From Prinsepia uniflora (lineage: Eukaryota; Streptophyta; Magnoliopsida; Rosales; Rosaceae), in contig CM064864.1 of the NCBI GenBank assembly GCA_032719365.1, forward strand, positions 1,478,317-1,542,316: DNA of 64,000 bases, given 5' to 3'. The first letter of the stretch is position 1; each line of letters starts with the position of its first letter. Shown piece after piece: positions 1 to 11,909 of this stretch. The notes below the pieces were generated by a model. It was given only the letters and a program-made list of their open reading frames with translations, did no database searches and was not told where the DNA came from. Both the position numbers and the translations under genes were made by a program.

Positions 1-58
1 GGACGATCCTTAGAGCACAAGATCTCTGGGAATACGTCGATGTAGGCTTGAGTGAAGA
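1..58 (+). pseudogene. Copia gag remnant
   Basis: The first 57 bases translate to a peptide containing LRAQDLWEYVDVGL followed by a stop. This closely matches the N-terminal gag segment of the Copia element at 7806-11822, which reads LRAQDLWELVNRG. The window edge cuts it on the left and a stop ends it on the right, so it is a scrap of a related element and not a gene. Confidence 0.7.
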
Positions 59-2810
59 GTAGAAATCCTAACCTACCTATACAACCCCAACCTCAACCCA
101 ATACAACCCTCTCGGCCCAAAGATGGTAGAAACTCTAACCTACATATACAAATTATACAATACAACCCTATCACAAACACAAACTAACCCTCCTCGCCGC
201 TCACACACCTCTCCGACTCTCTCGCTCTCAGTCTTACTCTCACTCTCACCCGCCGCTAAGCATAGACTCCATTTTTGATCTCTCTCAAATCTCAACTCAT
301 GAAAAAGGGAACTTTTTACCTTTCACTTTTTACCCATGAAGTTGTTACTTATGCAGCATTTCAAGAATTTGAACACTTATTTTACCATTTACTAAACACT
401 CATTTCACCCTCTACTAACATTTCCTTCCATAGCCTAATATTTTTCTTTCATATTCATATATTTATTTGCAACTTTAAAATTTAAAAAATAGTTTATTTC
501 TAAAAACTCACTCGAGCCCGGCCCGAATGGGCTTATTAGGCCCCGACCCGAAAACGCTGATAAAAATCCGGCCCAATAAAGAGTTTGGGCTCTTATATAT
601 ATAACTAAGTCCGTCCGACCCGGCCCGAAATTTTAAAAATTATTTAATAAGCCCAGCTCGGCGCGGCCCAAGCCCAAAAATTTTAATAAGCCGGTCTTCA
701 CATAATTAATAAGTTTGTAACCCTGACTTGGATTTTGTGGACTACTATTAATACAATGTACGTGGCCATGCCCCTACCTTATAACCATCGTGCACTGTGG
801 ATGGCACATTATTAAGCCTTTCATTGTCAAGAAACCTAGCTAACAATTTTGTATTGCTCAATTAAGGAATGGCTATGTTTGTACTTGTACTTATAGATAC
901 ATGAATCATACCTAGCTAAATTATTGAACAAGTTTACAGGACAGTAGAGTAATTACACTTAATCTCGAGCACCAATTATATTATGTCAACTTTTAATTAA
1001 TTCGTACTAAGCTTAGGCAAGTACTAATAAAGGGCCCATTTTCCCTACTTTAGAAAGCTAAAGGAACCGATAAGAGCTACTTAATTAATTCTTTGTTAGG
1101 TGAAACTTAAGGGTTAAAAAAAAAAAAAAAACTCATGAGTTTTAAGTAGTTCATCGAGGCGTGCCCATCTGCCCTTCTAAAAGTATATTCAATTAGAACA
1201 AAAGGTTGATCTGGTTGCTCCTTCTTAGTTAACTTTGACTATTTTACCATTTATTTGAAAAATATAAGGGCGGATTCATATATCTGAAGAAAAAAAAAAA
1301 CTAAATATGAGAAAAATTATAAATAAAAACACGAAAAATAAGATGTACCGAACCTAGCTGCCTCTCGTTATACGGACCTTTCATTTATGAAGTAATAACA
1401 AATTCAACATTAAGGGCCGGTTTGATGCTGTTGTATTTTTTTTATTTTTAGAAAAGTTGCATATGCTGTATTTTTTTAACTTTTTTTGTTTTTTTATAAA
1501 TAAATGTATATACTAAAATAATTTTTATAAAAGTAACTTTTTTAAAAGTAGCATGTAAATTTCTTTTAAAAATTGTTGTTAAACAGGGGGTGAAGGATAG
1601 GAAATTAGGTTAAACGTACGGAGGACTGTGAAATTATGGTCATGTCAATCCCAAGTTACAAATTAGGCAGATTTAATGGGGCTGTGATAGGGTTAGGAGT
1701 TGGCAATAGTTTTCTTTTTGTTGTATTTAAAATTTTAAATTTTCCACATTTTTCATTTTTTTTTATTGAAAACACATCATTTGATATATCCTTCTATCCT
1801 TAAAATAAAAAAAAAATAAATAAATAAAAAATAAAAAGACAACTAACAACTAAAGTAGCCATAATGCTCCCTACCCTTCACCAACAAGAAAGGATTAAAC
1901 GTAAAATATTAATATTGTTCCCCGAACACTATATATATAGGCCCTTTGTTTAAGTCCTAATCGATCACCATATATATATATATATGCTAAATGAATATGG
2001 GGACACAGATGACAATCTTAATTTGATTTGATAACCAACATTCTGACTTACCAAACAGAGAATAATAAAATGATCTTGACCTTCAGCTACACACGGATAT
2101 TTACTTTGGTGGGGAAAGCATAAACTGCTACCTTAATTTTCTGTTGCAGAGAATTAGAACCTTCTTCGAGGTACGTATCTGTATCGACCCCTCCAAAAAC
2201 AGAAGACACAGGGCGAATTAATGGTCAAATATGCGATGGTTCGTAAATTCCCCAGGTTAATTTGCTGTATTTTTGGTCTCACTACTCGACTAGAATTGAG
2301 TAAAAATGAGGAGAAATTTGTAGGTCACTTGAAAACATTGATCATTTAATTAATATTACTAATTTATATGCTAAATAAATTAATGATAGAGTGGATATAT
2401 CCCGCTATTAAAGTATAAAATACAAATAGGCATTTTACCGTGATATGATATATCTCATTGAAAAAGCGCTATCGAAGCCGTTGTCCTAATAATTTTGTTC
2501 AAGAGCGAACAACCCCTAAATTTCTTTTTAAATGGAGTAAAATATATATACACACACATACCTACTTGTGTTCCACCTTTGGAGACTTTTCTCATTTCAC
2601 TCTTTAATATTTCATTTAACAAATTTTTCTTACACATTTTTCATATATAATCAGAAGTGGTATTCTCCAACATTATTAGTCTAAGATGTATAAATTAAAT
2701 GTAATATTTAACACAACGATCTTAAGGTATATTCATCACTACATATAGTACTTATTTATGGTAAAAACAAAACACCTCTCTGCATGCATATCGAATCATC
2801 AACTATGTAG

Positions 2811-2812
<2 letters not shown>
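59..2812. other. Intergenic DNA, no gene seen
   Basis: This stretch is AT-rich and holds no convincing coding region. Bases 500-690 contain repeated GCCCGGCCCG-like words in an AT-rich frame, a pattern common in plant MITEs, but I could not define ends or a target duplication. Around 1411 the start GGGCCGGTTTGATGCTG next to TTAA resembles one end of a Tourist-like MITE, without a clear partner end. Several poly-A and poly-T runs are present. Confidence 0.5.

Positions 2813-2898
<86 letters not shown>
2813..2898 (+). repeat. (GA)43 microsatellite upstream of MATE gene
   Basis: An uninterrupted run of 43 GA dinucleotides ends 244 bp before the start codon of the MATE gene. It lies where the promoter or 5' leader should be. 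Long GA tracts in plants are bound by BPC/GAGA-binding proteins, so a regulatory role is possible, but the sequence alone does not show it. The short open frame that crosses it is an artefact of the repeat. Confidence 0.95.
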
Positions 2899-2900
<2 letters not shown>

Positions 2901-3142
2901 CAACTATGGATTAGTGAAATTTGGAAGCCAAAAATACCAAATTTGTTTTGACTCTCTTGCAAGGTAGCGCTTAAAGCAAAATATGTTGATAGGTCTTTAC
3001 CTGACAAACTTTCTAATTTTCGTCAAAAAGTTAACAATTCATTTGAATGGTAGTTAGACCTTAAAATGTCCTAATGTAGCAGAACGCCATACAAATATGT
3101 CCACTCTGCTTCTTAGAACTCCTCAACTAGTACTAATTAATT

Positions 3143-6006
3143 ATGGGATCGGAGGAAGGCCACCGGCGGCCGCTGCTCCCCGGATCCAACGATGGCATGC
3201 AATCCAGGATTGCCGACTTGTCATCCTCCGCCATCGAAGAGTTTCTCGACCAGCGGCCCATGCCGGTACGGTGGTGGGCTAGGCTGGTGGCTTGGGAGTC
3301 AAGGCTCCTCTGGATTCTATCTGGCTCATCTATCATTGTGTCCGTATTCAACTACATGCTTAGCTTTGTCACCCTCATATTTTGTGGGCATTTGAGTGCC
3401 TTGGAGCTTGCTGGTGCCTCCATTGCTAGTGTTGGAATTCAAGGTCTTGCTTATGGTATCATGGTAAGCATATATCCAAATGTACCAAAAAATATTCTCT
3501 GTTTATAACACAAATTTCATCTCTCCGTTTCTTTTAATCTTCCTTTGAATTTAAAGCTACGCATGGGTAGCGAAGCACAAATTGTAAGCAATGATCACTT
3601 TACTAATTATGTTGTCAGACTGTAAACCCGTAAGTTTCTTCATTTTTTTTTTCCTTCAATTTAAAGCTAGGCATGGCGAGCGCAGTGCAAACTGTATGTG
3701 GGCAAGCCTACGGAGCCAGACAGCTGCCGGCAATGGGAATCATATGCCAAAGAGCAATCATCTTGCACCTTGGAGCAGCAATTCTACTTTCATTTGTGTA
3801 CTGGTGGTCCGGTCCGATCCTCGTCGCCATCGGGCAGACGGAAGAAATAGCAGAGCAAGGCCAAATCTTTGCAAGAGGAATCATCCCACAACTCTATGCA
3901 TTTGCCATAAATTGTCCCCAACAAAGGTTCCTCCAAGCTCAGAACATCGTCAACCCGCTGGCATACATGTCGGTCACGGTGTTCCTCCTCCACATTCTCC
4001 TCTCTTGGCTGGTGGTTAATGTGGTGGGGTATGGGCTGCTGGGGGCGGCTCTTACACTGAGTTTCTCTTGGTGGTTGCTTGTGCTTGTCTATGGTCTCTA
4101 TATTCTTCTTAGCCCCAAGTGCAAGCAAACTTGGACTGGCTTCTCTTGGAAAGCTTTTAAGGGGATGTGGCCTTATTTTAAGTTGACCGTCGCCTCTGCA
4201 ATCATGCTATGGTAGGTGTGGACTTTGGTATTATGAAGGAACCCACTTTGTTCTACATTTATCATTTATTAATTAACTAACTTAATTATGCAAAGGATTC
4301 TTTGTCGATTAAGACAAATCATTTGTTTAATGACGTCTAAATAACTAGTGTGTTTCGTTGACTTTTTTTCCGTTTTCTTGTCGTATGTGAATATGTAGTT
4401 TGGAGATATGGTACAACCAAGGACTAACTCTAATATCAGGGCTCCTCCCCAACCCTACAATCTCTCTCGACTCAATTTCTATTTGGTAAGTAAGGCTTTT
4501 GAGTACTGATCAAAGCATATATAAATTATAAATTAGGACAATATTTGCATCACCCTACCTTCACGTACTACCCTTTTGATTTATGTATATACATTTTATA
4601 CATATATTATAATCATAATCATTCATTTTCTTAATCATCATGTCAAGATCATCCCTATAAAAAATCAACAAAATTGCAAATAGTTAAGACTTAAGATATA
4701 TGACAAACCGTCTATTTAGTTTATATATATGAATAATTAAATGATTTCTAATCTTTTTTATTTTTTACATAGATGATCTTGAATGATAATTTAAAAAATA
4801 AAAAGTTATGATTATGATATATAAACAAATAGACTAGTAGGATGTACCATCATGAGAAGATATCACTACGATTAGATATAAGTATTGTCTTATATAAATT
4901 AACCCATTGAGATATTTTAACTAATTGTTGACTTAATTTGCATGTGTTTTTATCGATATGTGATGCATAATTGCAGCATGAACTACTGGAACTTCAGCTT
5001 GCAATTTATGCTAGGCCTAAGTGCAGCAGCCAGGTTTGTGAGAATCACAAAGCTTCCTAATACATGAATTGATATAAGTATTTCAATTACAATCACATAA
5101 TTTGGGTAATTAATTAATTAATGCAGCGTTCGAGTGAGTAATGAGCTAGGGGCAGGTCATCCGCGGGTGGCCAAATTTTCGGTGTTTGTAGTGAACGGCA
5201 CAAGCATTCTGATCAGCATAATCTTCAGCGCAATCATATTGATTTTCAGAGTTGGATTGAGCAAGCTATTCACCAGTGATGCCGAGGTTGTCGCGGCCGT
5301 GCTCGATTTGACTCCATTGTTAGTGACCTCTGTTTTCTTGAATGGCATTCAACCTATACTCTCAGGTAATAACTACCAATATATATATATATATACACAC
5401 ACACACATAATGTAGATAGAATTGAGCAGTTGATATGAAATTATGCAGAAACCAATTTCGTTTTTCGTTTTCGACGAAATTTATGAAATTTGGAGAGCGG
5501 AACTTTCAGGTGTGGCAATTGGGAGTGGATGGCAAGCTGTTGTGGCTTATGTCAACCTCATTTGTTACTATTTAATTGGTTTCCCAGTTGGATGTGTTCT
5601 TGGCTTCAAAACGAGTATGGGAGTTGCGGTAAGTACTTCTCAATCTCTCCCCTCTCTTATTGCCTTCTCGGTGACAGAAAATGATGCTATTTTTTTTTTT
5701 CTTTTGGTGACATGTTCAGGGAATTTGGTGGGGGATGCTCATCGGAGTTGTTCTACAAACAGTAATTCTAATTGTACTGACTGCCAGAACGAATTGGAAA
5801 GCCGAGGTGATTTGATTTCGACGAAATAATATAATGTCTAGTACGAAAGAATTGCATATATATGGTCACGATGTGTCAGCAGAAGATGTTATGTACGTAC
5901 GTAAGTAATCGTGTTGTGTTTGTAGGTTGAAAAGGCGGCCGACCGATTAGAGAGATCGGCGAACGAAGGCGACTCCGACTTAGATGATCTGCAGAGAATC
6001 CCATGA
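3143..6006 (+). CDS. MATE efflux transporter (DETOXIFICATION type), copy 1
   Basis: This is a multidrug and toxic compound extrusion carrier, expected to export or sequester metabolites such as flavonoids by cation antiport across the plasma membrane or tonoplast. Eight exons read cleanly: 3143-3463, 3667-4211, 4399-4485, 4977-5033, 5127-5365, 5510-5628, 5720-5806 and 5926-6006. They total 1536 nt, giving 511 residues, a normal length for the family. All junctions are GT-AG and in frame. Family signatures are visible: CGHLSALELAGAS, MASAVQTVCGQAYGA, CPQQRFLQAQNIVNPLAY, WTGFSWKAF, SNELGAGHPRVA, GIQPILSG and GSGWQAVVAYVN. Hydrophobic segments fit twelve membrane helices. The soluble tails are hydrophilic, and the C-terminus is acidic. 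It most resembles the DTX30-DTX40 group of Arabidopsis (from memory), but the substrate cannot be inferred. Exon 4 reads NYWNFSLQF where the second copy reads NYLNWDMQF. Confidence 0.93.
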
Positions 6007-6029
6007 AAGTGTTCAAATTAACTTCATTT

Positions 6030-6330
6030 CGGAAATATTTCGTCACGTTGAAGAATTAAAAATAATAGCAAAAATTATATCGGGTAGTTATACTAGTTAT
6101 AGGAGCATGAAGGAGAAAAATAGAGATGAGGCAGGGGATGTTTACTGCTTTTGCACTTAACTGGATCTTGAATGCAGTGACACGTGTACAATCACAATTT
6201 TTTTTGCAAAACTCAGTCTTGAAAATGTTGTTTGTAGAGGATGCTGTTACAAGTGTAATCCATTTTCCTAGCTTCTCTTGGTGATATACTGATATATGGC
6301 ATAATAAACTTATAGTGTGACTCACTTCCA
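6030..6330 (+). repeat. MATE 3' flank with partial copies elsewhere
   Basis: The block just downstream of the MATE stop codon includes CGTCACGTTGAAGAATTA and ACTGGATCTTGAATGCAG. Both words recur, in the same order and spacing style, at 18250-18325 inside the WAK cluster. A later part (TTTGTAGAGGATGCTGTTAC) resembles TTTGTAGTTGAGGATGTTGT near 23253. It is probably MATE 3' untranslated or flanking DNA that was duplicated. Confidence 0.6.
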
Positions 6331-7219
6331 CAGTTTATAGAGCAAATTATACTTAATTATTTTATAATTTATAATTTATATTAAATTATAGAATTAAATT
6401 TAAGTTTTGTAAACGTTGTATTTAAGTACACTGAATTTTGTAGAATATAAAAACTTAGCTCCACCGTTAAATATTCCGTTAACAAATATGTGAGGTGCTA
6501 AGTTGTCATTTGTAAAACTTACCTTTTAAATTTTTTTTTGCCATGTTGATAAAATAACTAATAAAAAATCAAATAAAACAATAAAAATAAAAATTTGACC
6601 AATAAAACTTATGCTTCTTCCATACTGTTTCATACTTTCACTGTTTCAGCGTTTTTCCAAGGTTAGTGGTTAGTACCAATACAATCTCAATTTCATTCAA
6701 TCTCAGTTATTCTAAATTTCTAATTTCTTGCAATCTCATTCAAATTTCCAAATAACCTTCTCAACAGTTGTTCTAATTTTTATTTTCTTGCTAGTTCCAA
6801 ATCTCCACGTACTGCTCTTTTCTTCCCTAAACCCATTTTGATTTGCTTACAATATTGCTATGGAACCATTGCTTCTGCTACGTGATCGATTCATCCATAA
6901 CTCAACCTCACTTAGCCACCACTACTCTTTCTTCTTCTTATTCTACTAGAAATTCGCCAACCCACATATAATTCACGAGGCCACAAGTATAATAATAGTT
7001 GATTAAAATTAAACGAAAGAGTAAAAATAATTTGGAATTTCAAATTTTGAATATATATGCATTGTTTGTCACCAGAAGTTAAGAATACCATTGGTGATCG
7101 AAGAGTATGTCATCACAAAAACTTCTGTTTTCGGCAATGCTCGTTATGGAACTCACCACTAAAATTAATGACGAAAATTGCGTAGGCATTCAAACTTTTT
7201 CAAGGAGAGATGAAGGGAA

Positions 7220-7818
7220 TGTTGGTTTCAGGTACCTCAGAGAATCGCAGGGAAAGGAACCCGGAAGCTTGGTGCAGAGAACCTGCAATGGTGTTCTCAG
7301 GTGAGGTACACTTCTTGATCTCTTACTCCTTAGCTGAAATCAACTGGTTTTAGGTTAGTTTTAGGTTGTGTTTACTTTTGTATTGAATTGAATTGAAGAG
7401 GGAAGAATATGATCACAGTGATGACACTGTTCTATTGCTTTTTCTCAATGCACACAAAGTGTTCGTAGAAATGCATCAATCAGATTTTCTGAGTGATCTT
7501 AGTGCTCTAACCTTCTAGAGAGAGTCACAAAATGTATGCATTGATTTTCTTGATTGATTACAACACACACAGATCCTTTTACTTTTTACTCACTGAATCA
7601 GGGAGGCCACATGGCATCATCCACACGATTTTCTCTCTTTTCTTGCTCACAAGGAAACACACACACACCTCACTTGAAAACAGTTAGAACAGCCTGCCAT
7701 GCTGGCACTCACACACACACTAGTGCCTAGGACAGATGTCACCAATTTAAATGAGGCTTTAGATCAGGTGTTATGCACCATGATCAGTCCTGCTGCAGTT
7801 GCAGCTTATACACTAACA
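7220..7818 (-). repeat. 3' LTR of Copia element
   Basis: This 599-bp LTR begins TGTTAG and ends CCAACA on the element's strand. It differs from the other LTR at about three positions (near 7308, 7519 and 7771). Confidence 0.96.
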
Positions 7819-10800
7819 CTCCCTCCTAAGCTGCTAACTGTCTTAACCCCAAGTAAGGTTCTTAGATAGTTAAATCTGACTTTAGGAAGTGGTTTGGTGA
7901 AGATATCAGCTAGCTGCTCCTCAGACCTGCAGTAGTTCAGCAGGATGTCACCATTTTGAATTGCTTCCCTAATGTAGTGATACTTTCTGTTAATGTGTTT
8001 TGTCCTTTGATGAAACACAGGATTCTTAGCCATTGCAATTGCTGACATATTGTCACACATTAGGGCTGTAGGACTTAGCTGCTCTTCCCCGAAATCCTTT
8101 AGAACAAATCTCAGCCAGATGGCCTGAGTTGTGGCTTCTGCTGCAGACACATATTCTGCTTCTGCAGTGGATAGGGCAACACTACTCTGCTTAACAGAGG
8201 CCCAGGAGAAAATGCCACTGCCAAAGGTTAATGCATATCCTGATGTACTCCTGCTGTCATCTTCTGAACCTCCCCAGTCACTATCACAATAGCCAATTAG
8301 AGTTGCAGCCTGCCCTTTCCTGTATTCCAGCCCATAATCCAGTGTTCCCTGTATGTACCTTAGTACTCTCTTAGCTGTCCCAAGATGTTTCTTGGTAGGA
8401 TTATGCATGAATCTAGATAATAGGCTAGATGCATACATAATGTCAGGTCTTGTTGCAGTTAAATACAACAGACTGCCTACCAACTGCCTGTAGACCTGTT
8501 CATCAGCAGGTTCACTGCCATCCTCTTTCTGCAACCTCTCATTAGCTGCTAGGGGAACACTTACAGACTTACAACCTTTCAAACCAAATTTCTCCAGTAG
8601 TGTAGAGGCATATTTCCTCTGATGAATGTAAATTCCTGATTCAGTCTGCAGAATTCCCATCCCTAAGAAATGGTGCAACAAACCCAGATCTGTCATCTCA
8701 TATCTTTCCATCATTTCCTCCTTGAAATTCTGCATCATAGACTCACTGTCACCTGTATAGATTATGTCATCTACATAGATGGATACTATCAAAATTCCTT
8801 CATCCTGCTTGACCTTTAGGTACAAAGTTGCCTCACTTGCACTCCTTTGAAATCCACAAGACAGCAAATAGGAATTGATCTCACCATACCAGGCCCTTGG
8901 TGCCTGTTTCAAACCATATAGTGCTTTTTCCAACTTGTAGACTTTGTCTTCCTGTCCTTGCTTTTCAAATCCCTCAGGCTGGTCAACATAAACTTCTTCC
9001 TCAAGCACCCCATTTAGGAAGGCTGATTTTACATCAAGCTGAAACAGCTTCCACTCCTTTTGTGCAGCAAGAGCAATCAAGGTTCTGATTGTGTCTAACC
9101 TTGCAACAGGAGCAAAGGTCTCATTGAAATCAATCCCTGGTTTCTGAGCATACCCCTTTGCAACCAACCTAGCCTTGAGTCTTTGAATTGAGCCATCCAG
9201 ATTCAGCTTGGTTTTATAAACCCATTTAACACCAATCACAGGTTTTCCTGTTGGCCTGTCAACCAGTTTCCAGGTGTCATTCTTCTCAATCATCTCTATT
9301 TCTTCTTGCATTGCCTTCTGCCATGCTAGATCCTTCACTGCATCTTGGTAACCTTCTGGTTCAATTATGGCTACATGACACCGTGCATAAATTTCATTCA
9401 GACTTCTCATCTTGATAGGAGTATCACTAGCCTCTGCATCACTTTCATCTTCCTGGTCTTCTTGAGTGTCTTGCACCTGATCAACATCTGCTTGATCTGT
9501 AACAGTAGGAACTGCATCAGTTTCTTCAGAGTGAAGTGTCACACTGAACTCTGAATTTGTTTTCCAATCCCAGATGGCTTTTTCTTTGAAAGTCACAGTC
9601 CTAGAAACCACAATTTTCTTTGTTTCTAGGCAGTAAACCCTGTAACCCTTCTCACAACTGCCATATCCCATGAAAATTCCTTTTGAGGCTGAGGAATCCA
9701 GCTTCTGCCTAAGCTGATTAGGGATGTGAAAATAGCACACTGCTCCAAAAACCCTTAGATGATTCACCCCAGGTTTCCTTCCACTATATACTTCAAATGG
9801 TGTCTTCTTCTTGATAGCTTTAGTAGGACATCTGTTCAGTAAATAAACAGCTGTGTTCACAGCTTCTGTCCAAAATTCATAGGGCACCTTTTTGTCATGG
9901 AGCATTGCTTTGGACATTTCAACAATCGTCCTATTTTTCCTTTCAGCCACACCATTTTGTTGTGGACTGTAGGAAACAGTGAACTGTCTTTGTATTCCCA
10001 GCTCCTCACAGAAATCCAGAAACTCCTGAGACATGTATTCACCTCCTCTATCACTCCTTATCCTTTTAATCTTGCAATCAGTCTGAAGTTCAACCATGGA
10101 TTTGAACTTCTTAAAAACATTGAACACCCCAGATTTATGCCTAAGAAAGTAGACCCAGCACATTCTTGAGTAATCGTCTATGAATGTTAGAAAGTACTTG
10201 TTACCACTCTGAGTCTCAGTCTGCATAGGACCACAGACGTTAGTGTGAACAAGTTCCAGTAGCCTGGTTGATCTCCAGGCTCCACTCTTGTCAAAACTCT
10301 CAACATGCTGTTTCCCAAAAACACACCCTTCACAGCAATCCTCCTTCTTAGATAGATTAGGCAATCCAATCACCATCTCATCTTTAACCAAAGTGCTCAA
10401 ACTTGCATGGTTTAAATGCCCAAATCTTCTGTTCCATAACCAGGTGTCACCCTCTTCAACAACAAATTTTGCCACTGGTATGATTTGCTGGAAGGACAGT
10501 GGAAAACATCTGTTCCCTGTCATAGCAACACATGCTATTTCTTGACCCTTATCATATATAGTGACCTTCCTTCCTTCAAACACCAGATTATAACCGTGTT
10601 CAACCATCTGTCCCACACTTAACAAGTTTTCATCTAACCCTGGTACCAACATCACTTCCCTGATCAGTTTGTCACCATTCTGAGTCTTGATAACCAATGT
10701 ACCCTTCCCTTTGGCCTCTACCAACTCACCAGTGCCCATCTTCACTTTGCACTTCAGGGTTCTATCTAGGTTTATCAAAACAGACTCATCAGAAGTCATA

Positions 10801-11822
10801 TGGTTACTGCAGCCACTGTCAAGGTACCAAGTATCTGCATTCTTTGTGGTTGTAACCGAATGACAAGCATAGAACAGTGTTCCATCTTCCTCTGCATGTT
10901 GTGCAAGATTTGCCTTCTCCTTGCTCCTGCAATCCTTGGCATAGTGTCCCATCTTATTGCACTTGAAACATTTCCTGGTTTTAAACCAGCAGTTTCCATA
11001 ATGCTTTCTGTTGCACACACTACACAAGGGTTTAGAGTCACCCCCATTTCTGTTCTCTTCTCTAGGCTGGCCACAGAAACCACTTCTGGCCTGTTGATCA
11101 GACTTCTTGACCCAAGGTTTAGTGCCACTTTTAGAAAAGAACTTAGGCTTGTTTGAACTGGAGGAAGCTCCTAGATGCATGCTAGAGAAAGCCTTTTCCA
11201 CAGTATTTTCAGAATGCAATTCTAACCTCTGATCATAGGCTTTTATAGAAGCAATTAGCTCCTGTACATTAACCTCATCTAAGTCTTTAGTTTCTTCCAG
11301 AATCGACACTATTGGATCATAAGGTTTAGTTAAGCTAATGAGAATTTTCTGTCCCATTCTAGCTTCTTTTATATCTTCTCCATAGGTTCTCATCTGATCC
11401 ACTATCATATACAATCTAGATAGGTATGTACTTAGTGATTCATCATCCTTCATTCTCATATATTCAAAATCCCTTCTTAAACCTTGAAGTTTAACTGATC
11501 TAACCTTTTGATCTCCACGAAATTCCCTCTTAAGTAGATCCCAAGCAGCCTTGGAACTTTCTTCATTTGCAATTCTCGAAAAAATAGAATCCACAACTGA
11601 GTTTTGGATGAATCCCAGTGCCCTGGCATCTCTGATCAGATCAGCCCTTGTAGGCACCACCACTGCTCCCTTAGCACCCTCTGGATCCGTGTTTATACCT
11701 CTATTGACTAACTCCCACAGATCTTGTGCTCGTAGCAGAGTCCTCATTTTGATGCTCCAAAACTCATAATTGTTTCCATCAAAGATAGGAGCCCTTAGCT
11801 CATTTGTTCCAGCTCCAGCCAT
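7806..11822 (-). CDS. Copia gag-pol polyprotein
   Basis: A single 1338-residue frame encodes all retrotransposon proteins. In order: a gag domain near residues 13-200; a CCHC zinc knuckle (CFKCNKMGHYAKDC) at about 285-298; a retroviral-type protease with DSG at about 335; a pre-integrase HH-CC motif near 460-500; an integrase core at about 520-690; a reverse transcriptase with LDVKSAFLNG and YVDDIIYTG; and RNase H with STAEAEYVSAAEA. The frame is open throughout. Its stop codon lies 13 bp inside the 3' LTR, so the purine tract is coding. Two substitutions stand out. The integrase position normally written H-[ST]-D-x-C-G-P reads HTNVCGP, with Asn for the first catalytic Asp, and the RNase H motif normally KHI[DE] reads KHIN. 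The element may be unable to move without help. Confidence 0.96.
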   Translation of the reverse strand: MAGAGTNELRAPIFDGNNYEFWSIKMRTLLRAQDLWELVNRGINTDPEGAKGAVVVPTRADLIRDARALGFIQNSVVDSIFSRIANEESSKAAWDLLKREFRGDQKVRSVKLQGLRRDFEYMRMKDDESLSTYLSRLYMIVDQMRTYGEDIKEARMGQKILISLTKPYDPIVSILEETKDLDEVNVQELIASIKAYDQRLELHSENTVEKAFSSMHLGASSSSNKPKFFSKSGTKPWVKKSDQQARSGFCGQPREENRNGGDSKPLCSVCNRKHYGNCWFKTRKCFKCNKMGHYAKDCRSKEKANLAQHAEEDGTLFYACHSVTTTKNADTWYLDSGCSNHMTSDESVLINLDRTLKCKVKMGTGELVEAKGKGTLVIKTQNGDKLIREVMLVPGLDENLLSVGQMVEHGYNLVFEGRKVTIYDKGQEIACVAMTGNRCFPLSFQQIIPVAKFVVEEGDTWLWNRRFGHLNHASLSTLVKDEMVIGLPNLSKKEDCCEGCVFGKQHVESFDKSGAWRSTRLLELVHTNVCGPMQTETQSGNKYFLTFIDDYSRMCWVYFLRHKSGVFNVFKKFKSMVELQTDCKIKRIRSDRGGEYMSQEFLDFCEELGIQRQFTVSYSPQQNGVAERKNRTIVEMSKAMLHDKKVPYEFWTEAVNTAVYLLNRCPTKAIKKKTPFEVYSGRKPGVNHLRVFGAVCYFHIPNQLRQKLDSSASKGIFMGYGSCEKGYRVYCLETKKIVVSRTVTFKEKAIWDWKTNSEFSVTLHSEETDAVPTVTDQADVDQVQDTQEDQEDESDAEASDTPIKMRSLNEIYARCHVAIIEPEGYQDAVKDLAWQKAMQEEIEMIEKNDTWKLVDRPTGKPVIGVKWVYKTKLNLDGSIQRLKARLVAKGYAQKPGIDFNETFAPVARLDTIRTLIALAAQKEWKLFQLDVKSAFLNGVLEEEVYVDQPEGFEKQGQEDKVYKLEKALYGLKQAPRAWYGEINSYLLSCGFQRSASEATLYLKVKQDEGILIVSIYVDDIIYTGDSESMMQNFKEEMMERYEMTDLGLLHHFLGMGILQTESGIYIHQRKYASTLLEKFGLKGCKSVSVPLAANERLQKEDGSEPADEQVYRQLVGSLLYLTATRPDIMYASSLLSRFMHNPTKKHLGTAKRVLRYIQGTLDYGLEYRKGQAATLIGYCDSDWGGSEDDSRSTSGYALTFGSGIFSWASVKQSSVALSTAEAEYVSAAEATTQAIWLRFVLKDFGEEQLSPTALMCDNMSAIAMAKNPVFHQRTKHINRKYHYIREAIQNGDILLNYCRSEEQLADIFTKPLPKVRFNYLRTLLGVKTVSSLGGSVSV
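7819..7829 (-). other. Polypurine tract of Copia element
   Basis: On the minus strand TTAGGAGGGAG directly precedes the 3' LTR. It is the expected primer site for plus-strand DNA synthesis, and it lies inside the last codons of the polyprotein frame. Confidence 0.8.
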
Positions 11823-11897
11823 TTCAGTTTCAGCAGCAACTAAGCTTTATCACACAGTCTCCGATCACGTCCCAGCACTCAGATCATAACCCTGAAT

Positions 11898-11909
11898 GCT
11901 CTGATACCA
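11898..11909 (-). other. Primer binding site of Copia element
   Basis: On the minus strand TGGTATCAGAGC starts directly after the 5' LTR terminus CCAACA. It is complementary to the 3' end of plant initiator tRNA-Met, the usual primer for this group. Confidence 0.9.

Noticed and set aside
2758..2967. 69-codon frame of alternating Arg-Glu
   Set aside because: It is just the translation of the GA microsatellite.
8897..11156. Plus-strand frames across the Copia element
   Set aside because: They are antisense shadows of the gag-pol frame.
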